Notes under the pieces: model-generated | What the model saw: the letters and a program-made list of their open reading frames with translations, nothing else | What the model was told of the DNA's origin: nothing | Databases searched by the model: none | Source: Dirofilaria immitis | Lineage: Eukaryota > Nematoda > Chromadorea > Rhabditida > Onchocercidae | DNA length: 64,000 nt | Direction: 5' to 3' | Assembly: GCA_024305405.1 (NCBI GenBank) | Contig: JAKNDB010000068.1 | Location: 2,976,501 to 3,040,500, forward strand | Part shown: positions 13,096 to 26,900 of the stretch, in pieces | Position numbering within the stretch: the stretch's first letter is position 1 | Layout: each line of letters begins with the position of its first letter | Made by a program: the position numbers and the translations under genes

Positions 13096-14331
13096 TTACA
13101 TTTTCTGCTGATGCACCCTTTTATTAGATGGCTCTATAGGACTTCTTTCATTACGCATTTCAACAACCTCTGCGCTTTCATTTTCTGACAGTTTTCCTTT
13201 CTTTTTCGACATTTCCTTTGTTTCTATTTTTTCTTCCATTAGCTTCTTTTCACTCTTATTTTCATTATTGCATTTTAATTGCTCTTCAACAATTTCTTCT
13301 AATTGAGGCATCAGCGAAGTCCTTTTTCGACACGGTTTCACTGGAGTTGTTAGCTTCTGAAATGGAATAAAGAAAATGAAGAGAAAATTCGAAACAAACT
13401 CGAAGCTGATTATTAAAACATAGAAAATTTGAATGAAGCCAATTCTCACTTTCTTTGGAGTTAATATAATATTGACTGCTTTCTGGATATCCCCTTAATG
13501 CCTGGAAATGCAAAATTCATGAGAATTAATAAAACAAGCAGATGAGGCAAAATCCAAATGAATTTCACTGGAAGTGAATAAAAGTACACAAAAATTACAT
13601 AAGATGTACTGTCACAAAAGGGGATATGACAAAACGAAATACCGGCATCGTTAGATTCCATACTTGAGCAACGCGATCGCGATCGTGTTCGTAAAGCAAC
13701 TGGAGAGTTCTGAGAATCTTCCTGTATCAGTTAAAAATGTCAAATACAAATCACTAGGAATAAATTCTATATATATCTCAACAGTTAATATAAAAGGAAA
13801 TTAAATTTTATTGCTATTGCCCAATAGTTAATTTTTTCATAAACGTGTTAATCATCATTTGACATATCTGATAAATGAAGTAAAAATCTACTGATTTTGA
13901 AATCGGGTAACAGTTAAAAGCTCATATCCGCAAAAGTGGAAATATCAGAATATTGAATTTCCGAAACTTTATTCAGACTCGATATTGTAAACGAATAACA
14001 AAGAGAGCTAAAAACAATCCAGCAAGAAGAAATGCACCATCCGCTTCTTCTAAGAGAAAGGGAAGTAGAAAACTTACTTTCTGGCAAGTATCGATCTTAT
14101 TCTTGTCCGATTGTTTGCTTTCTTTATCTGATTCTATTTTGTTAAGTACTAAAATCAGATTTATTTCACTTCATGATCTTTATAATATTAAGATGATTTG
14201 AAATGATTAAAAACATCATATATACCGTGTTCATCATTGCCAACTCCCGAAACATCGATTGATGAAGATGCAACGAAATCCTCCGGTTCTTCTGATGCTT
14301 GTTTACGTGATGAACGACGGCGTGATACCAT
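13096..14331 (-). CDS. Lys/Ser/Arg-rich nuclear-type protein, or N-terminal extension of MPP10
   Basis: Not recognised. Exons on the minus strand: 14331-14226 (starts MVSRRRSSRKQ), 14148-14078, 13721-13643 (TRSRSRCSSMES), 13501-13450, then 13356 to about 13096. Donor and acceptor phases match between exons. The fourth exon needs one extra G in the four-base run at 13491-13494; it then reads into IILTPKK and joins KLTTPVKPCRKRTS. The protein is low-complexity, highly basic and acidic by turns, and probably disordered and nuclear. The last exon hits a stop at 13096. If one A is added at each of three A-runs (13120, 12985 and 12867), the frame stays open without interruption into the first MPP10 exon. 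It is therefore either a separate upstream gene on the same strand or a roughly 275-residue extension of MPP10. Confidence 0.5.
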
Positions 14332-14884
14332 GCTGATTTTCGATGTTCTGATGTCGAATTCTGCACAAACGTTCCTGAGAATTTTTTTTTGAATTCATTA
14401 CTTTTTGTACTTCACATTTGCTCTTCGCGACTATGTTATTTATATGAGATCGATGTCTTCGAAAAGGAATTCCGAAATTTTCTATTACAAAAAATATGAA
14501 AACTTGGTTCAACATGATTGTATTACTGTAATTCAACTTTAAGAATTTGTTAATATGTGTTTTCTCCTTAGCAAGATTAATCAATGATGTAAACAATTGC
14601 ATTTTATAAAATATATTCAAGTAATATCGGTAATAATAATAATGAGTATTAAAACTTGAGTGATAACGATATGAATCTTTCATTCATAATGCTTTCCTGA
14701 AATAGATGGCTTGTAGGGACATATTACCGCTGTCGTGGAGAAGGATCACATCATGCAAGATAATCATCGGTGTAACTGCTCATAAAATGAATTAATCGCG
14801 AATTTCTCGAGACATGAAATAGAATATAGGGAAACATAAATAACTGATAGAAAAGATAGAAGAGATGAAAGAAGATATCTCAAG

Positions 14885-15110
14885 ATAGGGAAGAACACAG
14901 AGATCCCGACAAGACAGGAACCACCTCAGATGCTTAGAACGTCGCCAACACCAAACAGCTTCATCTGAATTCTCGGCTTCCGATAGCCAGATTCCTATGA
15001 CTCGCTTTCCGCTATGTCTCTTTCTTAGTTCCTATATCTATCCTGTTCCTCTAATTATCTTTGCACTCCTCTTTTACTGCGCTATTTTTTACCTTTGGTT
15101 TCCAATATAA
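14885..15110. other. GC-richer gap with a hydrophobic plus-strand frame
   Basis: This stretch between two minus-strand genes is richer in G+C than the intergenic background. It has one open plus-strand frame that ends in a Leu/Ile/Phe/Tyr-rich, membrane-like segment (LIIFALLFYCAIFYLW) before a stop at about 15110. The only ATG in it (MTRFP) is internal, and no partner exon or good donor was seen. It more likely holds promoter or 5' sequence of the 14.3-kb minus-strand gene than a protein. Confidence 0.25.
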
Positions 15111-15214
15111 ATTGAATTTGTGAATAGGATAATTTATGCTTGTGGGAACAAATGGGAAGAGGAGATATCTCTCCACCAGGGAGAGCTTGTAGAAATTACA
15201 CGATGTAGCCAAGA

Positions 15215-15730
15215 TCAAATAATCTGGCTCATATAATCGGGGTCAATTGTTATGGCCATATTATCATAAATCTCCCGTTCAGCAATTCTCTCTTCAAATA
15301 ATTGTTTACTGTGTGGCCAAAGTAAAAGATGAATTTCAGAATTCGTAGGTAAAAGTAAATAGTTGCATCTTATATTCAATTCACGCAGTTCGTTAGATAA
15401 GTTATCAATTAATGAAAAATTGGCTTGCCTGAAGCTTTCCATTAAATGCTTCAATATATTTTACAAGGTTGGCAAATTGTGGAAAGATTCTCTCCCTTGA
15501 AAAAATTATTGATTTCATTTCAAGATATATGATATTTATTCATAAGTATCTATTGTTGCATTAATTCATTGCAATATTTTAAAAACAATCGAATAAATCA
15601 AAACTTGGCTCTTTTTTCTAATATGTAAAGTTTGTTACACGAAGGTAATGCTTACGAAATTCTTAGGCTAATATTCGTTCAGACTTACATTTGTCATCTC
15701 ATCCTTTTCATCTAATTGAATTAATTCCAT
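15215..15730 (-). CDS. Small two-exon protein of 91 residues, unknown family
   Basis: Exon 1 is 15730-15689 (MELIQLDEKDEMTN) and exon 2 is 15448-15215, joined in phase 0 with a GTAAGT donor and an acceptor ending TTGAAG. The predicted product is about 91 residues, soluble, and contains NELRELNIRCNYLLLP and PHSKQLFEERIAERE, probably helical. The start codon directly follows TATCAG, which is either a spliced-leader acceptor or a cis acceptor from an unseen exon. The frame has no internal break. I do not recognise the family. It lies about 0.9 kb upstream of the 14.3-kb gene on the same strand, so a shared operon is possible. Amino-acid composition is more protein-like than neighbouring chance frames. 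Confidence 0.5.
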
Positions 15731-16565
15731 CTGATAGTATTACAATAGAAATGATTGATCACTGTATTGTTCATTCATTGTTTCAGTAGGATTTTTAATA
15801 CTGCCGATGTTTGGATAATATGCAAATTTGAGAAGATATTAATTGTATAAATTAGTTAAAAGTTATCTGCATGTATGGTGATTATATGCTTAACAGTACT
15901 CTCGAATTAGTCAAGATTTTGTTTTTTTTTTTTTTCTATGTAGAAGATGGGTTACGAATATTAATATCATGAGTTGAATGAATATTATGAATGTTCATAT
16001 CATTCGATAGCTCAATGTTTACCCAGTATTCACTGACGTTTGTATAAATTACGTATCCTTCCAGAAACTATTCGAAATTAGAAGCAAAAATCAATAAGTA
16101 TAGAAAATTATTAAGAATCTTATTACTAAACCAATTTTTTTGTCATTTTTAAATTGCATGATAATAGATATATGATAATATTAGTGCTATCTTATCCGCT
16201 CTGTCGGATTATATAAAATATAAATTTTGGAAAAAACAATGAATAAAATTTGAGTCATTCCATAGTAACGGAATCTGATCGGATTCCATATCACTACATT
16301 TTGATGGTTGAATCTTTCAATGTATCCCTAAACACAAATGAAATGTTTCAAAATGAATTATACGATATCGAATTGTGATATATACCTGCGCGAATAGCAA
16401 TACCTACCTTAATTGTGATAAGGTTTAAGTAGAAATGTTAGATATTTCGTTGTGCATTAGTAGTTCAGATGTTCCAGATGATGTCATCATTGTTAATATT
16501 CACGTCATCACCGATACCAAATCTAGCTCGAGACGAGTTGTGAACAAAAATCCTTATCACAGTCA

Positions 16566-16730
16566 TGAGAAGAAAATTATGATGTCATGAGATAACGATT
16601 CTCAACAAAGAAGATCATGGTGTCATGAGATAGGGATGCTCAACAAAGAAGATCATGATGTTACGAGATAACGATGCTCAACAAAGAAGATCATGATGTC
16701 ATGAGATAACGATGCTCAACAAAGAGTCAC
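16566..16730. repeat. 38-bp minisatellite, about 4 units
   Basis: Units contain AAGATCATGATGTCATGAG then ATAACGATGCTCAACAA. AAGATCATG recurs at 16611, 16649 and 16687, which fixes the period at 38 bp. The first unit is the most diverged. Confidence 0.9.
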
Positions 16731-17149
16731 GAACATCGGAAAATACGACTATTGAAGAAAGTAAAAGAAGTACAAAGTCGCTGTTAGTAGTTTATGGTGA
16801 TAATTCTGAAGTTAGCATGACATCGCAAACTAAAGTAATATTTGAAAAAATTTCTCACTTAGTACTGTAGATTTTGTACCTCCGACATTCGAGAATACCT
16901 ATTTTATATGGTCTTCGAGAATTACTAGAGCTCTGCTTATTTTCTTGAAAATTCATTGCTGCTTCTCGTATCCGCTCTCGAAGTTCGAAGTAACAATCAA
17001 ATATATGATCAATTTCTGCATTTATGATTTCATTTTGTCAATATATTTGAAATTCTCATTTATTCGAATTAGAAATGTTTCAATTTTTCTTTGTTTTCTT
17101 CTATACATCAAAGTATGTCATTATAATTGCTCTAATTTTTCGAGAAAAA

Positions 17150-17430
17150 GAAAAATATTTGAAGTGAAGAGCAATCGATCGAAATATTTCTGTATAAATC
17201 CGCATGAAATCCTTCATAATCAAGATCGAAATATTTCTGTATAAAATCCTGCATGAAATCCCTTCATAATTAAAATATTTGAAGTGGAAGAGCAATCGAT
17301 CGAAATATTTCTGTATAAAATCCCGCATGAAATCCCTTCATAATTAAAATATTTGAAGTGGAAGAGCAATCGATCGAAATATTTCTGTATAAAATCCCTC
17401 ATGAAATCCCTTCATAATTATTATTTATAA
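17150..17430. repeat. 74-bp minisatellite, about 3.5 units
   Basis: GAAGTGGAAGAGCAATCGAT recurs at 17281 and 17355 (period 74 bp). A slightly diverged copy begins at 17161 and a truncated one at about 17225. It creates overlapping minus-strand frames repeating RDFIQKYFDR, which are artefacts of the repeat. Confidence 0.9.
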
Positions 17431-20400
17431 AATTGTCGAGAAACCGATTTTAAATAATGACTTCTTGCATGATTCATTCTCTCTTTACTTCACCGACTTT
17501 GATAATCATATCATTAATTGTCAGTCTTTGGATACAATACAGTCTTAGAAAGATCCCTGATCAATATTGTGTGTATTTCAAACTAAATATTGAGCATTAT
17601 GTGCAATACATAAGAAATCTCTTATCATCATTATTCTGACCTTGAATAATAATATCACTGCTCACTTTATCATTCAATGATTGATTACTCGATCATATTT
17701 TTTTTTATCTCAGGGATTAGCAGCTGTATTAAAATGGCGATAGATTGTCGTTACGAATTGATAATTGGGATTTCGATGACCCCTTATGAAATTCTTCATG
17801 ACATCATGATCTCACACCAGACTTCATCTCTGAAGCTGCATTTCAGACTATATTTTAAAATCAACAATGAAATAAGCATTATCATTGAATTCATGCAAAT
17901 GATTGCACTTATCAACACCACATTTTACTGATAAAATGAAAAGAGATAAAGTAGAAAAAAGTTCTAAGTTATTTGGTCGGTGAAATTATAGAACAAATAA
18001 TTTTATCTTTCATCATTCATTTATCATTATCCATAATCAGAAGGCAAAATTTTATTCATTTTCTTTTTTTTTTATGAAAACTTGATAATAGCCAGTAATC
18101 CCTATGTTATCTTATCAGAATAAATTTCCTAACAATCTATTAATTTGAAGTTAATCATTGGAAAAAATGATCAGATTTAGGAGAACAATTCTGATTATAT
18201 ATGCAAAATTTTAAAATTAATCAGCGCAATCACAATGCTTTTCAGGTTGATGCAAAAATAAGATAATGATAAATATTTCTAATGATAAACTTAAAATTCT
18301 GTTGTTCAATGAATGTTTATTAATCAAGAATGATGATTATGATAGATGACATAATATCTTGATTAATGGAAAATAAGTTTGTTTATGTCGATGAATAAAT
18401 TTCTTTTCTAAAATACAGAAATAATGAATTACGATAGACATGATGGATGAAATAAAATTTTGCAACTCATTGCACCAACTTTTTAATCATTGGTTTAGAG
18501 ATTTATAGTTTTTCAATTTATCTTATCACTTTCTGAAGATCAGATTCCTATACATATTAGTGGTTTGTTTCGACGATTCAGAAGGCTCTTTGTTGGCAAT
18601 AAATCATCAGATAATAATCGAAAATATATCGAAAAATTCAATTTCCTTAATTTTTTTTTTGTAATTTAGAAAAAATATTCGTAAAATGGAATAGAAAGAG
18701 ACGATAATTTATTAAGCTTAAAATAAATGGCAAATGATAATTTATTTAACAGTAAGCGTGAAAGATAAAATGAGCATTGAAAAAGTTAAGCTTATCAAAA
18801 AGTGATAATATTTCAGCATGCAAATAGTAACTTTAAACAGCAATGTAAAAATGTTATAATTATTTCAGCATCGATTTAATTTTACATTAAAATTTGACGA
18901 GAAACTGCCCTTGCAAATTGCTAAGCTTTTTTTTAAAAAAACAAAACAAAAAAATAAACCTTTCATTAATTTTTATATATCATAATATTGATTTTTATTT
19001 CATATCATCATCCATCCATTTCATAATCATATCTAATCAATTCTCTGTAATCAAACACAATCTTTATCATTTTCTTCTGCTCTCATTGATCTTAATCATT
19101 TTATTAATAAGCATATTTTAAAAATCTTAACTATCTTACTGGAAATTCTCAATTTTTTTTTTTTTTATAAAACATAAATATGTTTTAATGAAATTAGCCA
19201 TTCTTCAACTTCCATCATAAACCATCAATTTGTTGATATTATTGAAATATACAGAAAAAAGCTAAATATATATGTATATATGCTATCCATCTTCAGAAAT
19301 GAGTCCAAATACTTTAGCAAAGTGATAAGAATGATATGGTGATAAGAAATGACAGGACAATCTGGTATTTCGTTATACGCAATGTTTATCTGTTTCCCAA
19401 TAAAAGTCTTTCCTCATGTAACACTATGCCAGCTCTACATTTGGTAATAATTTAATAGTAGAAAATAATGAAGAGATGGATGAGATAATTTAATATGAAT
19501 ATCATCCTTGGATATAATTTAATTCTCGAGTATTATCATTCTTTCTGTTTCTAATGTTCTGTAATAGATGATATGGTATCAATGTTATCATAGTTTAGGG
19601 TAAATTATTTTATTTTTATAAAATATTTTATATACAAAAAATATTTTAATCGATTAATTTGCACCTCTCAATTTTTATAAGGAAATATTCTCGAAGAGGA
19701 AATGCGTAGAATATTTGTTTATTTGATATAATGATTAAAGAATGGATTGGATACAATAATTTCTGATCTGTGCATTGAAAATCCATCCGCTTTTTGTTTG
19801 TCATTTCTCTAAATATGATTGGATAAAAGAGAAATGATAAATTAATTTATCAACTAATAAGCAACTTATTAACTCTTATCATTTATCAGTTATTTTTTGT
19901 TGTTAAAATTTTTTTGCTTATTAATTTCAAACATTATATTCATCTCACTCTTTCCAATTATATTTTACAATTAAATTAATACAATCATTTATTTTCAATA
20001 TTCAAAATAAAAAAAAAAAAAAAAAAAAGTAAAGTTTAACGAAATGCGAAAATTAAGAATATCACGCTATTGAAAAATTTAATTTTCTTAATTTCTTTTG
20101 AAATTAAGAAAGAAAAAAGAAAGATTTGTAGAATGAAATAGAAAGAGAAGAAATTTATTGTTTCCATGGCAATAAATCATTTATAGAAATAGCTTCAATT
20201 TAATAAAATAATCTATTTGATAAGATATGAAGCAAGACAGAGAGAGAGAGGAAAAGAAGAAGAATGAGAGAGAGGAAAGAGAGAGAGAGAGAGAGAGAGA
20301 TGTGTTATAAAGGTAGAAAGTGATTTTCAAAGTTATATTAATGGAATCTATAGGATAATCTATTTTTCCAATATTTAAAAAGAAAAAAATCCACAAATCT

Positions 20401-20960
20401 CGTTTACAAATCGTCCTCTTTTTTTTTTTTTTTTTCTTTCTAATTATTTAGGACGAGAATTATTAAGAAAAGAGAAGGAATAAAAATTTGTAAATTTTTG
20501 CAAATTTTTATTCTATGCTAAATGTTAGACATATTATTTGAATTTTTGATAAAATTTTCCTCTTATCACTTGTTACTATTGTTCTTATCAACTATCATTT
20601 GCAATGATTAATTTTATATATTTCTGTGGCAAAATTAGTCATATTGCTATTTTTGATTAAAACATATCTTTCATATTAAACTTAATTTCTAAATACTGCT
20701 AATATGATATAAATTTAGGATTATAACGATATTAATTCATTTCTTTCAAGTTTTATATCATAAATTTTTTTTTTTTATTAAATGTTTGCGATCAACATAT
20801 AATCGAGAAATTTATATAATTTTTAATCACTTTATTGTTTAGTATTATTAGATTTGGCTAAACAAGAATTTCATGATTTCATTTTTGTTTTTTTTTCAAA
20901 ATTTTAAATATAAATTTTATTCAAGTAATTAAGATTACGATATGAAATATGTAATATAAT

Positions 20961-21306
20961 AATTTTGTTTATTTGCTTATATTATCAAAATTCCTGCACA
21001 GATTAGTGATCTTTCTCGTCTAAAGTTATATGCTTTCATTCCATTTAAAGATAATTATGATAATATTGGCAGTTAATTTTGCTATTTTTTTATCTTCAAG
21101 AGTTGATAAAATATATACTGCAATTTTGTTTATTTGTTCGTATTATCAAAATTCTTGCACAGATTAGTGATCTTTCTCGTCTAAAGTTATATGCTTAAAA
21201 TCAGCAAACTTTAAATTATTTCATTCTATTTAAAGATAATTATGATAATATTGGCAGTTAATTTTGCTATTTTTTTGTCTTTGAGAGTTGATAAAATATA
21301 TATTGC
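20961..21306. repeat. Tandem duplication, unit about 161 bp
   Basis: The block starting AATTTTGTTTATTTG at 20961 is repeated at 21122 with a few substitutions. The second copy carries an extra segment of about 23 bp after GTTATATGCTTA. There are two copies only and no coding content. Confidence 0.85.
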
Positions 21307-21933
21307 AAAACGAATGAAAAAAAAATGTTGTAAATTGTTAAATTTTAGTGAAATAAATCAAATCTAATTTGAATAAAAAATTTCGAAATATTTTCTCTTT
21401 CAACTAAATTATCCATTAATTTTAGACATAAAATAAAAAAAAAAGTTCTTTTAATCTTATCAAAAGTACAAGAATTCTCATAGTTATTATTAATTTCTAA
21501 TTTTGATTGTAGAAAAATGAATCAAAATTTGAAGCTTTAAAATTTCTGATTCAAACAATGCTCAAATTTAATTTTTATATGTAAACATTAGCAATGCTAT
21601 TTTTTAATATTAATTCAAATGATATTAAGTAAATGATGGAACAATTTTGTTCTATTCACAATCTCTTTAATACTTCTCATAAGAGCAAAAGATTGTTGTA
21701 ACTATAGAATCCGTCAATGAGATTCAAATCATGATAGATATCGTAGCGATTGAAATTTGAAATAATTAATTATTTGAATGAAAAACTTTTAATTAATTGC
21801 GTGATAGCATATATTAACAAATTTCAAAAATTCGTTCAAATTTAGTTTGCTGATTTTTTCTTTCAGAATATGCTAATTTTAACTGATTGATTAAAAAGCA
21901 AAAAAATTGTACAAATTTTGCACTTTATGTATG

Positions 21934-21962
21934 ACTTGGCTAAGTATCATAATTTAGCCAAG
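21934..21962. repeat. Small inverted repeat
   Basis: ACTTGGCTAA and TTAGCCAAGT form a perfect 10-bp stem with a 9-nt loop. It is isolated, and no function can be assigned. Confidence 0.7.
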
Positions 21963-23942
21963 TTTATTTTTATTTAACTCATTCAGGCTCACTACAAATT
22001 CTTCATTGCAGAAATATCCATTATAGAAGAACTGATTTCTCTTTCACTGCTTCATTTCTTCAACATATCATCTGTTCAATATTTTACTTTCGTTTTGATT
22101 TGATCATTTCAAATTTAGAACTTTTAAATACTTATAAGCCAAGCTTAAGAAATTGCCTAAAGATTAATTTATGGACATTCGTAACCGATACCAGGTTTAT
22201 TTAAGATAGCAAGCATAGATATAAGTGCTGGTTTTCAACATTGCAGTATCAGAAGATAGTAACGATAAAAGAAAAATCTCGACTTCAACTCTTGCTTCTT
22301 TTTTCCTTTCCCTCTCTTATTCTTACAATAATATTTCGTCTTCGGAAAAAAAAAACTTTATTTAGCCTTAATTTTGCCAAGTACTTAAATTTATATAATA
22401 ATACATCATAGTACCATTTTTTATTATCACAAGAAGTTGAATCGATTGTGCTCCTACACTTACTCATCTATTTTGCGATTGTAAACTTTATCCCAACAAT
22501 TTGATACCATAATTCTGAGCTTTTCAACTTCATACCATAATTCTGCTTCTTTTATTTTTCTTTGTTTTTCAATGAAAAAGAATTTGATGAAACTACTAAG
22601 CTTGATTTCTTGAATGATTGTATTCTTTTAAATTATAAACTTTTAGTCAATCCGATCTAATGAGTACTATTTTGAAATTAAAGCATTGAATGTTTTAATT
22701 CTACAGTATCCTATTAATGGCTACTTCAACACGTGGTATCCGTAGAAAAAATCGATATTGCGAATATCAAAATGATCGAAAGAAACGACGAAGCATTTAT
22801 ATTTCTCAATTCTTGAAGTATTTTTCTTTACTTAACTATCAACGAAGGATTCAAATTATTTATTTAAAATTAATTGCAATTAATTTTTCTAAAATTCAAA
22901 TGCCTTAGAATTGAAAAACAAACAGTTTAATTAGCAAGTTGCTGGGAAAGATTTAAAATTGATGGGAAATGAGCTTTTAAAAGGATTTGCGATCATTTTT
23001 ATTACATCATTTGTCGAGTACTACGTAAATCGCAAATGATAATATCACATTTGGAAGGATTATTTAAATTAAGCTTTGATAAGAACTCATGCTAAAAGTT
23101 TGAAAGAGATAATGATGAAAAATTTTCTCGAATAATTAAATGGCTATGATTAGCTAATTAAAGTATACTAATTAAATGGATAGATTACGGTAAATATATA
23201 AAATTCAATAAAATTTTAATCAAATGCATTTTGCTAAAAATTTGTTATCTCTTTTTTTGCAGGCTTTAACTTGAAATCTTCTTGATATTGATAAATTGAA
23301 GAATTTCAGAAATTCACAACAAGAAACATTACAATCGCTCAATAACAATCGTATCACATCAATTATCAATAATGTCGTAATTTCAACAAGCAATGAAATC
23401 ATGAACAAGTCGCAATATCAAGTAAATTCTGAATGCTAGGCATACAAATTCAAATTTCTAAATGCATTTCTCGATCAAAGAAGCCAATTGATGTAAAAAT
23501 ATCAATTCGTTACTTGGAATTTTCTTGAATAATTATTTTGGAAGCTATTCATTCAACTTGCTGATTATAAGGATCGCAAAGTTGAATATATCATTAACCA
23601 TCTCCATTTGATTACATCAAACTTGAACCAAAAATCATTTCACAATGAAAAAGTTTTCTTTCTATTTTTACTTTCTTTTTTCTACTTCTACGAATCTTCG
23701 GGAAGCTAATTTTTTCCTAATCAAATTTTTCCAATCTGTTTTTATGTAAGCCAAAAAATTTCGCATTTCAAATGAATTATTTTATCACAATGTTGAATTC
23801 TTCGTTTGCTCAATGAATCGAAAATTTGAAGACGAAAATTTTTAAATTAAATAATTATTAAATGATATTTAATGAGAACAAAAATATAAATGTGCTACTT
23901 ATCATCCTAGCTATCACTTTCGTAAAATATTATCAATTATAG

Positions 23943-26900
23943 ATGGGATTAATCATGGATAGTAACAATGCTGACGCATTTTTACGCTTAAATATTGGTG
24001 GTACACATTTCCTGATACGTAATGAAACCGTTTTAAGACGACAAATTGGTATGAATTTTCATTTAATTATCCTTTCATTATTTCTGTTCATTAATTTGAT
24101 AGCGATATCGTCGCTATACAAATAACTTAGAATAAAAGTCGCTTTTATTATTACTTTAATTTCTTACGATGATTTCATTTTTATTGCCTTCTTGCGACAT
24201 CAATTTCAAATCTTGCATCTTATCCATCAATTTCTCGCTACGTTCCTAATCTTTTATGCATGAATCGGCAATGCAATATCACATGCATGAAGATATCTTC
24301 AGATTCATAACAGAATCTCAGCCAATTCTTTGTTTTAGAAATAATTAAAGTGAATTAAAATTAAATTACCATAACAAAATTACAGTATATTAAACAAATT
24401 CACTAGAATTTTCTAACTGCTACGTTCAAATATTAATCCATGCTGAGTCATCTAGGTCATTCGTTCTAAAAGTTTGCTTTCTTTAAAATAAACAAAATTG
24501 ATAAGAAGAAAGAGTTAATGATGTATTTTAGAATTTAATATCGAGGGACACATCTTGTTGATATTTCGAATTTGATAATCTTGTATATATATAAGATAAT
24601 GACATATTAATAATGATATGTTATCGGGAGGAAGTTATTGATTTGAAATAGTTGAGAAATTAATTACAAGCACATATTTCATGAATTGATTCCAGGGCAG
24701 AAGCTTCTATTTACTGATTATAAAAGCAGTGAATCACAAAGATGTAAATGAATGAAAATGACTTGATCATTTTTTATTCTAGAAGCTATCAATGATTCGA
24801 ATAATTTGTCGTAAAATTTCAAATGTAAAAAATAACAAGTTCTAATTGAATAATTAATTCTTAGGTCTTTTATCTTTGATTGTTCGATGGCCACATGAAA
24901 AACGTATACCTCTGGCAGATGCATACCTTGAAAACACAAATGAATATTATTTCGAGCGTTCTGCCTCATTGTTCAATGTTATTTATCAATTTTATCTTAC
25001 AGGTTAAATATACTTTTTACAAATCAAAACTAATTATCTATTCACTTTCTTGACCTTTTGAACTTTTCTCATTTGTAGTTCATCCTGCAATTCTGCGGGT
25101 ATCAAAGTATTTTTAATATTAGATAAAATAATGAAATAATATGCATCAGTAATACAATTGCATCTCGATCTTGTTATCAACTTATTACCTATGGATTTAT
25201 TGTATAAAATCAAATCAATAAAAATTATTAACAAATAATTATGCAAATATAAATTTCAAGAAAAGTTGAAATTAAATTTTAATGAAAATCGCAGGTTCGA
25301 TACATCTACCCGAAAATTTATGCTTAAAGGATATATTGAATGAATTGGATTATTGGTGTATTGCTCCGGATAAATATTTAGACGAATGTTATTGTTTTGA
25401 GAAAAAAGATTTAATCAAAAGCAATCCTGAAATAGATCAATCATATCATTTCAAGCATCTTCGTTTTGGTGCATATAGGCAGCAAATTTGGAACCTGATC
25501 GAAATGCCGTCAAGGTCCGGACGGTTTGTTAATTATCGTGTTGTACATATGTACTTCTGTGTTTGAGGAAAACTTTTCATAATCATACTATATTCTGTCT
25601 ATAATATTTATTAAATACAGTATGAATCATTAAGCAAAAGTTTGATTATCTTGTGGTACTTGCAAGATTTTGGAGGAAGTTAACTACTGTAATTTGAGCA
25701 TCTTATAATAGTACTGTAGTTTGTTGATTATTTTGAAATATGTAATAAGCTGATAATAAATGAAAGATTGATTTCCGAAATGAAAGAAGAAATCTCATAA
25801 ATTAAAGAAACAGAATATATTTTTAGTAAACCAAGACGAGTGCTTTGAATAGTCTTCTCAATTGCAGAAGCTTAGAATCCTTCTAGCTTGAATCAGTTAA
25901 ATGAGAGAGGAGATATTAGAAAAAAAAACAAAACTATGCATACATAAACACACATATATATACAAATTGAATTAATACTTCAAATGTTTAATTCCTTGTT
26001 GTTTATATTTATGAATTTCAAATATTTCGTAAATTTTTGTTAGAATCATACAAATCAATCTGATCGAATTAACATATTCATGATTTTTCATGATACCAAT
26101 CGATCGAAATTAGAATAAAAATCTGTCTAGATTATGATTATGATTAAAAAAACTATTTTCTTCAAATATTACAAAATCTGAATATCACCATTTATAAAAT
26201 TTATAACACGATTAAATATGTATTCCAAATATCACAAATTAAGAAATAACTTTACCTTCATACGAATAGTGGGGTGTTTATTTTATAGTTTAATAATTTT
26301 AAGCTCATGTGGTGCTCAGATTTTTACTACTTTCTCTGTACTATTTGTATTTATATCAATACTTGGCTTGGTACTTGGCTCATTACCAGAATTTCAACTC
26401 AAAGTAAATTTTACTACTATCGTTGGTAAGTTATATATTATCATTTTGTGTTTTTGAACAATAATTATTGCTATTAGAGAGTAATTGATAAGATTATTAA
26501 ATCTCGAAATTATCATGATTTTTCAAAATTTTCATTTATTTGATGATTTCATATTTTTATGAAATTTTTATTCACTAATAACTAATAGATGCAGTGATTA
26601 TTCAAAAGTAGTAGAAGCATATAAATTACAAAGTATCCGAATATTGAATCATCTTTGAATCTGAAAAACAAATACTATTAAAATGTATTGGATATTTTCT
26701 TGATGCATGCTAATTTAAGTTTTTTATTTTTAAATTTTTTATATAACAATTATTTGTTCATTTTTTTTCGCATACTCTGTCTTTTTAGTTGTTTTGTTTT
26801 CAATTTTCAATACTCTCAACATTTATATCAATAGTTCGAGAGAAATGGATTGTAATTTTGTAAACTTGTTAGATGAATATTCTTTCATCGATTTTTATTA

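Larger units (their letters stand above)
15731..23942. other. Intergenic region with minisatellites, no clear gene
   Basis: AT-rich DNA upstream of the Kv channel gene. It contains two different minisatellites at 16.57-16.73 and 17.15-17.43 kb, a roughly 160-bp tandem duplication at 20.96-21.31 kb, GA-rich DNA near 20.24-20.30 kb and several small AT-rich inverted repeats. A basic plus-strand frame at 22717-22908 (MATSTRGIRRKNRYCEYQ) looks faintly coding but has no compatible splice partner. No RNA gene was seen. Confidence 0.55.

Noticed and set aside
17101..17402. Minus-strand frames repeating RDFIQKYFDR
   Set aside because: Produced by the 74-bp minisatellite, not by a repeat protein.
22717..22908. 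Basic 63-residue plus-strand frame as a Kv first exon
   Set aside because: Its possible donor gives the wrong phase for the Kv exon at 23943.
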